Source of the DNA: Atriophallophorus winterbourni
Taxonomy: Eukaryota; Platyhelminthes; Trematoda; Plagiorchiida; Microphallidae
DNA: 64,000 nucleotides
NCBI GenBank assembly: GCA_013407085.1
Contig: JACCGJ010026052.1
Location: 1 to 64,000, forward strand
Direction: 5' to 3'
In this document: in pieces, positions 55,793-64,000 of the stretch
How positions within the stretch are numbered: the first letter of the stretch is position 1
How the letters are laid out: each line of letters begins with the position of its first letter
Notes under the pieces: model-generated
Databases searched by the model: none
What the model saw: only the letters and a program-made list of their open reading frames with translations
Told to the model about the DNA's origin: nothing
Position numbers and translations under genes: made by a program

Positions 55793-56041
55793 CATATGTC
55801 GAAGAGAAATTATCCGAAACCGCGTGATCAGATCAATCGGTATGCGACGGTTGCCAAGGTATGTAATCCATGTGTACGACATTTACAATTGTGTGTGAAT
55901 CTCCATATGATTAGCACGAAAATGTTTTTCATTTTAAATTTATACGGTTTTAACCACAATTTAAAAATACTTCACAAAAATCGAATTATATAATGTCTCG
56001 TTTTAAATGATGTTTCGAATGTACGCACAAATTTTTCCCTA

Positions 56042-56725
56042 GCTAACCTCTCACCGGCTTGGTGAAGAGAAACTCTTTCCCTTTTATAACAGCCGCACCT
56101 TGACGTATCATCGTATACGACGGGGATACCAAAGAACCAACTTAGACAGTGGTGGGCTCAGTCATAGCTACAAATACTGGGGCCGAAGGATGGTCTGGAA
56201 AACACTTGACGTATCATCGCATATGACGATACCAAAGAACAATGAACCATCTTTGGCCGTGGTGAGCGCTCCTTTGAAGCTTTCCACCGACGCTCGATCG
56301 GCTTATCAGACATTAACAGTCATTTGCCAACCAAATTGAGTTGAGATTAGAATAAACAATTACACAGTAGATGATTATTCGCATACCAACTACAAAATTT
56401 CAAGCGCGATATAGGCTTTCGGTTGCTTTTTAAAAATTCAATTGGACATTTGAATGTGTTTTTGCATATAATTTTTACTGCGTTCTAAACAATAATTATC
56501 CTTTCTGTCATCAATCCTCTATCTATTCTAGTGTTCAAGTTCAAGTTGCACAGGGCTGAAAGTGGCTAAAAGCCAATCACGCGCCCAGATTTCCTTCGAC
56601 GGTATGCGGTTGAGCACCCGGCACTTCGATATCGAGTATACAGTTCGTACTTTTCACACGTTCTTGTTTCCGAATATCTGGAAAGTAAGGTAGGTTTCTC
56701 TTCACCAGCACGGTGAGAGGTCAGC
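56042..56725. mobile_element. MITE-like non-autonomous DNA transposon
   Basis: Terminal inverted repeats of about 33 bases begin GCTAACCTCTCACCG at 56,042 and GCTGACCTCTCACCG (rc) at 56,725, continuing GGTGAAGAGAAAC on both. Each is flanked by TA (56,040-56,041 and 56,726-56,727), the duplication typical of Tc1/mariner-type elements. The interior lacks a transposase and holds a roughly 110-base direct repeat (TGACGTATCATCG at 56,102 and 56,212). It could be a solo MITE family. Confidence 0.65.
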
Positions 56726-56762
56726 TATTCAGGAAACAATGCAATAATATGCGTGAACAATG

Positions 56763-56867
56763 TGTGGTGTATGAAATCACTAGCCTAGTTGAGGTAAAGT
56801 GAAACACAGTCATAGACTGCATGTGGGCTAATTTACTGTCAGGTTGTCCAGGCCTAGACAGATATGA
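56763..56867 (+). repeat. Family G SINE-like repeat starting at GTGGTGTATG
   Basis: Starts GTGGTGTATGAAATCAC, then ACACAGTCATAGACTGCATG and TGTCAGGTTGTCCAGGCC. The 5' end matches the sequence just after the hammerhead cleavage site at 39.9 kb. Confidence 0.6.
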
Positions 56868-56884
56868 TAAAAATGTAAAAATAC

Positions 56885-59783
56885 GTTTTTTTGTTTTTTT
56901 ATAAAGTTTTTTTATTAGACAATATGCGGAAATATGATAGACCATTTAACGTCTAATTCCCTTTTAAAGCTCAACACATTTGGGAGGCTTACTATACAAT
57001 CTGGGAGCTTGTTCCAGAAGTTGACCACACGGTTGCTGAAAAAGTGCTCACGTGCCAGCAACCTGGGCCTACTCTTAAGAAGTTTCATGGAATTACCTCT
57101 TGTAGCTGCTTTAGGTGCAAGTTTAAGGATTTCAGTAATATTATCACCTGTAAGACCCTTTAGAATCTTGAAGGCTTCTATTAGGTCACCTCGCAGCCGC
57201 CGTCTCTTTAGTGAGAACAAACCGAGGTCCTTGAGTCTAGCCTCATAAGTTTTACCTGCCTGACCCTCAACCATCCTAGTCGCAAGGCGCTGGACCCTTT
57301 CGAGACATGCTATATCCTTTTTTAAGTACGGTGCCCAGGATTGAACGCAGTACTCCAAGTGAGGCCGCACGACTACTTTGTATAAGGGAATGAAGATTGA
57401 AGGTTTTCGGCAAGATAACGCTGAGCGAAGTCTGAACAATTCTCTGCGAGCCTTGTTTGCAGCTTCGGCACATTGAGTAGCCCATTTAAAATCGCCTGTT
57501 ATAGTAATGCCAAGATCCTTCACTTTCTGAGCAGCCGCTATTCTGATAGTTCCTTCTCCAACTTCTAGTTGGGTTGTCGCTAAATCAGTCGTCAGAAGAC
57601 AGCTCTTCCCCAGGTTTAGTGGCAAGTCCCAGGTCTTTGTCCACTCGATTACTTTTTCTAAATCAGAGATAAGCGTATCTCTACTGTCGGTTCCTAGGAT
57701 CTTAACATCATCAGCAAACAGGAAGCAGCGTGAACTCAAGCACGCTGCCAGGTCGTTTACAAAAATAAGAAAAAGTAATGGACCAAGCACCGAGCCTTGA
57801 GGCACTCCACTGAGAATCAGTGATTCCTGCGAGCACTCCCCTGCAATTCTAACATAGTTAGGGCGATTAGTTAAGAAGCTGTCTAACCATCGATGTAGGT
57901 CACCTGTGACGCCACACATACTTAGTTTGTGCAGAAGGTACCTATGGTTCACCGAGTCAAATGCCTTTTGAAAATCAAGATAGCAGACTTCGACTACTCT
58001 CCCTTCATCGAGGCGTAATGTCACTTCGTCCAGAAAGCTTAGAAGATTGGTTAGGCAGGACCTTCCTTTCCAGAATCCGTGCTGGGCATCGGATAGTAAG
58101 GAATTGGCTACCAAATGTTTACATACCTGGTGCCGAATGATTTTTTCCAAGCACTTGCAAAGAATGCTTGTCAGGCTTACTGGCCTGTAGTTGCGTACAT
58201 CCGAAATGGGACCCTTTTTGTATATGGCTATTACCGCCGCTCGTTTCCAATCATCCGGTAGTATACCCTGGAGTAAGGTAGCTTCGAAAAGATTTCTGAT
58301 TGCAAGGCTAACTATATTCGCGAGCGGTTGAAGAATAGCCGGATGTATACCGTCGGGGCCAGCTGACTTAGTTTTATCCAGCTGCGACAGAACTGTGGTG
58401 ACCATTTCCTGATTAACCTCCACCGAGCTAAAGGGAGGTGCTCTGCACTCGTGAGTTTCTAAACAGTTACCTGAATCGCGCCGATAAACACTGCAGAAGA
58501 ATGAATGCAACGCATCGGCTTTTTCCGGTGCAGTCAAAGCCGTATTGCCATCGTCCAGCACTAACGTACCTATTTCTTCTCTTAATGATCGCTTGGACTG
58601 AACATAGCCATAAAAAGCTTTCAAGTTAATCTTTGCTTTTTTGGCAAGTCGGGATTCGAAGTCCCTTTTAGCTTTCCTTTGCAGCGCAACAGCTGAATTT
58701 CTGGTCTGTATGTACTGCAGTCTAGATCTGTGAGTTCCACAGAATTTGTAAGCCCTCCAGCTACGGTCACGACATCTAATAGCCTTGCGAATAGACGCGC
58801 TCCACCAGGGTGGTTTTCCTCGCGTTCTCACTGGTTGTAGAGGAGCAAAATTATCCTGTAGTTGTAAAAGGTGCCCTTTTATAATATTCCACCTGATTTC
58901 TACACTAGGTTCTAATTCGTCTGGTTCCCAACTTAGATTCATTGCTTTAGTTTGTAGTTGGACGATGTCCATTCGACCAAAGTTGCGGGACATCTTTACT
59001 TGAGGACTAGGATGCACTAAAGTCCAGTCAAGAAGAATTACAGCGTGGTCGCTCTTGCCTAGTGGCGAAAGGTATTTGATTCCATAAATATCTCTTTCAT
59101 GAGACGATAGAACCAAATCTAAAGTTGACGGAGTATGTCCTGTCCTAAACCTTGTATGTTCCCTGACATGTTGATAAAAGGCCCCGACATGAAACCAGTC
59201 TAGATATTGCGACTCAACTGACTCTGGTGAAGAAATTTCAGTACGCCAATCAATGCCCGGGAGATTGAAGTCTCCGACAATTAGTAATGCGTTGCATTGC
59301 CCTTTTAGTACTTCCAATGTGTCCATCAGTAATTGGTCGTCTAATGATGAAGCAGTCGGGCTTCTATAAGCACATGCAAGTGCCAGTCTTCTTCTAGCGA
59401 CAGTAAGAAATACCGATGTTAGTTGGATTGAGTGAGAAGCGATCTTTATCGATGTCTCACTGTGGGGGAGATCTTCGTTTATCATAATTGCCACTCCCCC
59501 TCCCGTAGCACCAGTATCCCTATCCTGACGATAGATGGCATACTTAGTTGATACAAATGACGGAACATGATCATCTGGTTTCAACCATGATTCGGAGATG
59601 GCAATTATGTCGACCTGGTTTTCCAGTGCAGCAAGCTGCAGCTCACCCCATTTATTACGTATACTGCAAGCATTTGTGTACAGTACACGGGTATTTCTAT
59701 TCTGCGCACATTTTAAACTAACTTTACTCGGGGTGGGAGCACCGTCGCTGATACCCCGTTTTTTGAAACCGGAGAAGTTGATA
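56885..59783 (-). mobile_element. CR1-like LINE 'A' with long intact ORF2
   Basis: Holds the ORF2 described at 56,915-59,783, followed by a short 3' UTR ending in an A/T-rich run near 56,885 next to a family G repeat. ORF1 remnants lie at 59,770-60,010. Intactness suggests recent insertion. Confidence 0.8.
56915..59783 (-). CDS. CR1-like ORF2: APE endonuclease plus reverse transcriptase
   Basis: The frame is open from a stop near 59,783 to the stop at 56,915, about 955 codons. The first Met (MKPDDHVPSF) is at 59,584, but YTNACSIRNKWGELQLAALE and VDIIAISESWL upstream are clearly endonuclease sequence in the same frame, so translation likely starts earlier. The endonuclease has LIVGDFNLPGIDW and STLDLVLSSHERD. 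The reverse transcriptase has AAVIAIYKKGPISDVRNYRP, HGFWKGRSCLTNLL, CYLDFQKAFDSVNH, SGVPQGSVLGPLLFLIFVND and FADDVKI, all intact. The C-terminus has VVRPHLEYCVQSWAPYLKKD and VVNFWNKLPDCIV. The protein would nick DNA and copy the element RNA in the nucleus. No stop or frameshift was seen, so the enzyme could be active if the missing 5' part exists elsewhere. Confidence 0.85.
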
Positions 59784-60008
59784 AGTGGCTAGACTCGTTT
59801 CCGCCATTTTATGGGGTGCAGCAAGCTTACTAACTTGCTCAGCTAAGGGATTTATTTGCCGTTCTAAAGCAACGTAGTTAGCTTGCTGTGTTATTCCCGG
59901 ACATTTACCGTTATCGACGGTTTTCTTTTTAGGGTTCTTTTTTCCCCCTGTGTTGCTTTTTGATTCTTACCGATGGTATTGCGGACAGGGCCGGGTTTTG
60001 TTGACGGG
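59770..60008 (-). pseudogene. CR1-like ORF1 C-terminal remnant
   Basis: Minus strand reads GITQQANYVALERQINPLAE and QVSKLAAPHKMAETS (coiled-coil-like) in one frame, with a basic stretch (NQKATQGEKRTLKRKP) upstream in another. A frameshift separates them. It precedes the ORF2 of element A. It is cut at about 60,010 by the 3' tail of the next element. Confidence 0.5.
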
Positions 60009-60085
60009 GTTATACAATACAATACAATTATATTTAGAGCAGGAGTACAAAAGTTCCATTTAAGCTCTTTCTTGAACCGGCATAA

Positions 60086-62490
60086 CTACCAACGCCTCGG
60101 GTATCCTGGGAGGTGGATTCGTTTCTCAAAGCAGTCGTCTTTGGCGAACCAGAGAAATTGATCGGTGCTGTTCTTGAACAGAGATAGACTTGGCGCTTCA
60201 ACAACCTTGGCCGGAAGTGAGTTCCAAGTGCCGACAACACGTTGTGAAAATCTGTACCAGTGCGACAGACGATTCGTCCGTTGGACGAGCAACCGAAATT
60301 TGTGGCCCTTTGTGCGATGGTCAGAGATAACTACAAAAAGCGATCTGAGGCCAGGAAGCTCGTTCCGGCAAACAATCCGATAGAGGAGTATCATGTCACC
60401 ACGAACCCTGCGGTAGGCTAGTGAGAAAATATTCAATTTCAGACATCGCTCTGCGTATGGTAGCTTGCAGATACTGGTGCAGAATCTCGTCGCAAGTCGT
60501 TGAACTTTTTCTAGAAGTCGCTCTTCGGCTGCGGTGCAGGGAAACGCCGCTACAACACCGTATTCTAGGAGTGGTCGAACGTAAGTGCCAAAAAGTATTT
60601 TTGTCATAGGAATAGACCAATCAGCAAACGTTCTTCTTAGGGCCCACAAGCATCGCAAGGCCTTTGATCGTGCTTGAGCAGTGTTTGCTGCGGTCTTCAA
60701 GCTGGAAGTCACAATCGTGCCTAGATCTCTGGTCTCCGTACAGCTCTCAATCTTCATGTCATCGATGTAATAATCAAAGGGGTCCAGAACGCCTACCGTC
60801 AAGTGTTTCGTTTTGGTAGCATTCAGCGGAAGATCGTTGACTGATGCCCATTTGCTGATGGCGTCTATATCCTTTTGCAGTATTTCACGGTCAGTTGATG
60901 AAGCAACTGCGCGCCATATTTTCAGATCGTCTGCAAACATCAAGCAAGTTGATTGCAGACTACGTGTTATGTCATTCACATAAAGAATGAATAAGAGAGG
61001 GCCTAAAACCGACCCTTGTGGTACACCACTGCTGACAGGCCTCCAACGAGAAAGTGACACGTTGATTTGCACAGCCCATTGCCGATCTGCGATAAAACTA
61101 TGAAGCCATTTCAAAAGCGAGCCTCCAAGCCCATATGCTCTCAATCGATGCAGCAGCTTCCGGTGATTGACCCTATCAAAAGCTTTCGAAAAGTCGAAGA
61201 ATATCACATCGACAGATATCTTATTGTCTTTTGCATCAGCCCAAGCCTCTCTTGTGATTAAGAGGTTGGTTAAGCAAGACCTACCCTTGATAAATCCATG
61301 CTGTGTAGGAGAAAGTACGTCGCGATGGTAAATATAATTTTCAATGCAGCGTTTCACCAGCTTCTCCATGATCTTCAACAGAACAGAAGTAAGGCATATT
61401 GGTCTGTAGTTACTAGGCTTGTGCTTGTCACCCTGTTTATGAAACGGCTTAACGACACCATATTTCCATTCGATAGGTAGTTCGCCCTCCGAAAATGACT
61501 TTTGGTAGACACAAGCCAGGGGCCGAGCAATTATTGGAGCCAGATGTTTCAGTATAACTGGGTGGATTCCATCCCATCCAGGAGACTTGGTTGGATCGAG
61601 TTCTCTGAGTAGTCCGTACACAGCATCGGAATTAAATGTGACAGTGTCAAGCATAGCATTGTCGGCTGCGTTGATATGCGGGAGGTCGGGCTGCTCTCCA
61701 GAGAAGCATGATGCGAAGAATTCTGCCATAGTTTCGGCTCTTGATGAATCTGTTGTGAGGATGTGGCCGTTGTCGTCCGATAAGAATGAAATGTCGTCTT
61801 TCCTTCTCAAACGTTTGTTTACATAAGCGTACAGTCTTTTGGGTTGAGACGAAGAATTTTCGATTAATGATCTCTCAAAGGTTCGACGCTTGTCTCTTTT
61901 AACTTTCGTTACAGCATTACGAATTGATTTGTAGGCTTCATAATTAACCGCAGTGGGTTCCAATTTGAAGATACACCACAACCTCTTTCTATGACGCATC
62001 ATTCTTTGTAGACATTTATCGAACCATGGAGGACCACGATAGCTGCTAGGGTGTTTCTTCATCGGAACATGAGCTGCATACAATTCCCGTAGGTTGTCGT
62101 AGAATTTTCTGCAGGCTAGGTGAAGATTCAAATTCTCTACATCCCACGACTGCTGGCTAGCGGCGGTTATAAGAACATTGAAGTCAGTCTTCCACGGGTT
62201 AGGGATGCGCTGATTCCTGAACGTTTTTTGTTTGGGAAGACATGTGTATGCTAGGATTACCGCGTGGTCACTGGAATCGAGAGGCTGCAGATGTTCGATG
62301 TTAGATATGCAGTGCTCGTGCCGTGTGAAAATCAGGTCCAGGCACGAGGATGATGAAATACCATAACGGGTCGCATCGGAAACATGCTGAATTAATTTTT
62401 CTTGTACTACAAAGTCGAGAAACGATAACGAGAGCCTGGAGGCCCCTGGCTTACAGCATAACATTGACCAGTCGATGTCAGGCAAAATTA
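60086..62490 (-). pseudogene. CR1-like ORF2 of element B, part downstream of insertion
   Basis: About 800 codons with no internal stop. The endonuclease C-terminal part has LPDIDWSMLCCKPGASRLSL and SSSCLDLIFTRHEHC. The reverse transcriptase has GVVKPFHKQGDKHKPSNYRP, HGFIKGRSCLTNLLITRE, FFDFSKAFDRVNH, GVPQGSVLGPLLFILYVNDI and FADDLKIW, all intact. The C-terminus has GTYVRPLLEYGVVAAF and VVGTWNSLPAKVVEAPSLS. Marked pseudogene only because the reading frame is severed from its N-terminal endonuclease part. Confidence 0.85.
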
Positions 62491-63030
62491 CTACTCTTAC
62501 TGACAGGAGAAGGGGCGAAGGCGGGTGACTGGCGCCTTAAAACCAGTTTGCTCCGGGCAGATGGAGCTCGTCAGCTACTGGCAATCCATCTAGGGGAAGG
62601 AAAACCCTGACTCCAAACCCCCACTGCCTTGTGGGTCACCCGATTGCGGGAAAGGCTTCGGGAGAAAACCCCGAGGAAAAATCCGGAGAGAAGTCCCGTA
62701 GGTAGATAACTGGCGCACAGCGCGTTTATCTGCCAACTCCCTGCTGCCTTGTAGGTTGCACTTGGCTGTGCAAAGGCTAGAGAGGTGTACTCGAACAAAC
62801 ACCGAGTGGTGCTGGGGACATCACTTGTACACTACCCCCAAGAAACTTCATGATGATGTCTCAATGGGTCTGCGTACCGTCTACGGAGTTTGCAGGTGGG
62901 AACGAGACTGGATCACGATCTGCAACGATCTCGCCTCCGATCGACGTGCGTGGGCTGGTGCGATCCGAGACATCAATGAAGCCGGCTAAATCCACCCGTG
63001 GAGCCAGCCGCCAAAAGTAAAGTAAGTAGT
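62491..63030 (+). mobile_element. Short RTE-derived element inserted in CR1-like element B
   Basis: Starts CTACTCTTACTGACAGGAG and ends GAGCCAGCCGCCAAAAGTAA with AGTAAGTAGT. Its 3' part encodes WERDWITICNDLASDRRAWA and GAIRDINEAG, a LINE C-terminus. A roughly 10-base target duplication, AGGCAAAATTA (62,480-62,490) and AGGCAAATTA (63,031-63,040), flanks it. The 5' part matches the UTR of the RTE copy at 4.3 kb, so it is an internally deleted RTE-type element. Confidence 0.8.
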
Positions 63031-63462
63031 AGGCAAATTAAAGTCGCCCATGATGAATATCCTCGGTTTTGAAGTGTATTTTCGAATCAAATTCATCCAA
63101 GCACCATCCACACATCTTGGACTACGATAAAAGACAAGAACAGTAAGCGCTTGGGATTCAAAGTTTTTGATTCTGCAGATCAACATCTCCCATAAATTAT
63201 CGGTACCTCGATGATGTACGGTTTCCGATATCATCCACTCATTAGAAATGTAAATGAGGACACTACCGTGTCTGTCAGTTAAACGATCGCATCGCCGGAT
63301 GGAGCAATTGGGCATGAAAACTTTTCGATCTTCAATGTTACTGGATAACCACGTTTCACTTACCGCAAAGAGTACAGGATAATGTCGGAGTATAAGGGTC
63401 TCAAACTCGGCTTTCTTGTTTAAGATGCTTCGGGCATTTGTCAACATTGCAACGGGCTTCAT
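63031..63462 (-). pseudogene. CR1-like ORF2 of element B, N-terminal endonuclease part
   Basis: Starts ATG 63,462 overlapping the ORF1 stop. It encodes MKPVAMLTNARSILNKKAEF, YPVLFAVSETWLSS and IFIMGDFNLP, at which point the short RTE-derived element interrupts it. The codon phase at the break (63,036) agrees with that of the downstream part (62,485), so the original frame was continuous at about 940 codons. Confidence 0.85.
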
Positions 63463-63986
63463 GGTTTGAGCTGTAGTGGCTGCTGAATCATCCTCTGACG
63501 GCTGACCACTCGAAAATTTCTGATCGTCAGGTTGCTTTCACCATTGTGTAGCCTGAGCTTGAGTTCTTCAACTGATGTTCGTAATTTAGTTCTATCTTCT
63601 AATGACAGGCCAGGTTTAAGAACAAACGCAGTGCCTCTCAATTTGTGGGAGTTTGAGAGTAATCTAGCGGGGTCTTCAGATTCTGAAAAGACAATTTTCA
63701 GTGGTCTATCGATATCTAGTTTTCTTTTACCGAGGCGTATAAGAGCTTTAATCGTCACACTCTGGTCGTTATTATGAAGAACTTTGTCGAGAATCACCTG
63801 AAGTCGCTGCAGATCATCCGTATGCCGATCAGATGGAGACTCTTTGCTGGATTCTGGCACTCTGAAAACTAATAGACAATGTGATCGGGGTGCATAGTTC
63901 TTATTATCACGCACTGTGAGGGACGGAGCAGCAGACTTCCTTTGATTATCACTCCGTATGCTTGTACATGTCGTGGCGACGGGCAT
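63459..63986 (-). CDS. CR1-like ORF1 of element B (5' end may lie outside)
   Basis: At least 175 codons. It shows CLLVFRVPESSKESPSDR, LDKVLHNNDQSVTIKALIRL and KIVFSESEDPARLLSNS, resembling the nucleic-acid-binding ORF1 proteins of CR1-like LINEs (also seen decayed at 21,045-21,300). Such proteins bind the element RNA. The frame stays open to the window edge, so the start is uncertain. The TGA stop overlaps the ORF2 ATG. Confidence 0.6.
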   Translation of the reverse strand: MPVATTCTSIRSDNQRKSAAPSLTVRDNKNYAPRSHCLLVFRVPESSKESPSDRHTDDLQRLQVILDKVLHNNDQSVTIKALIRLGKRKLDIDRPLKIVFSESEDPARLLSNSHKLRGTAFVLKPGLSLEDRTKLRTSVEELKLRLHNGESNLTIRNFRVVSRQRMIQQPLQLKP

Positions 63987-64000
63987 TGGAACATTGCAGT

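Larger units (their letters stand above)
60009..64000 (-). mobile_element. CR1-like LINE 'B', split by a short RTE-derived element
   Basis: Runs from the window's right edge (ORF1) to a 3' tail of ATTGT repeats at 60,011-60,030. ORF1 and ORF2 overlap by four bases at 63,459-63,462. The only visible break is the 540-base insertion at 62,491-63,030. The 5' end is outside the window. Confidence 0.8.

Overview
This is a stretch of a large, repeat-rich animal genome, most probably a digenean trematode (liver, lung or intestinal fluke). The evidence is indirect: CR1-like and RTE-like LINEs, Penelope-like elements (PLEs) with GIY-YIG endonucleases, many hammerhead-ribozyme-bearing repeats (a hallmark of flukes and schistosomes), and a host gene with both very short and kilobase-sized introns. 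No host tRNA or rRNA gene, CRISPR array or bacterial-type operon was seen. Species cannot be fixed from the sequence alone.

Only two host genes can be supported. (1) A Ran GTPase-activating protein (RanGAP1) on the minus strand, 51,123 to 41,288. I rebuilt it as eight coding exons with consistent phases and GT-AG introns of 33, 48 and 61 nt beside introns of 0.8-3.7 kb. (2) A single-exon type I membrane protein of about 424 residues at 12,898-14,172, with a poly(A) signal at 14,300.

The rest is mobile-element debris. 0-11 kb: CR1-like and RTE-like fragments, a hammerhead repeat, and an inverted pair of PLE-type terminal repeats. 15-20 kb: RTE 3' ends and a three-unit array of hammerhead repeats. 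20.7-25.8 kb: an almost complete CR1-like element with three other elements inserted in it. 27-29.9 kb: a decayed CR1-like ORF2. 29.9-34.3 kb: two PLE copies, one with inverted ends and a target-site duplication inside a hammerhead repeat. 39.3-41.1 kb: a short RTE-derived element with a 12-bp target duplication, a SINE-like repeat abutting a hammerhead, and a tandem hammerhead array. 41-51 kb: RanGAP1 with SINE-like and RTE-like insertions in its introns. 53.9-56.8 kb: a head-to-head pair of RTE-derived short elements and a MITE. 56.9-64 kb: two CR1-like elements with long intact reading frames, one split by a short RTE-derived element.

The most notable theme is self-cleaving RNA. At least three hammerhead architectures occur: canonical cores in dispersed and tandem repeats, a PLE-terminal form ending GAAACGTC, and a second PLE-type form whose stem II shows a compensatory base change between copies. 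A SINE-like family also appears to have its 5' end at a hammerhead cleavage site, which would make it a retrozyme or Sm-alpha-like element.
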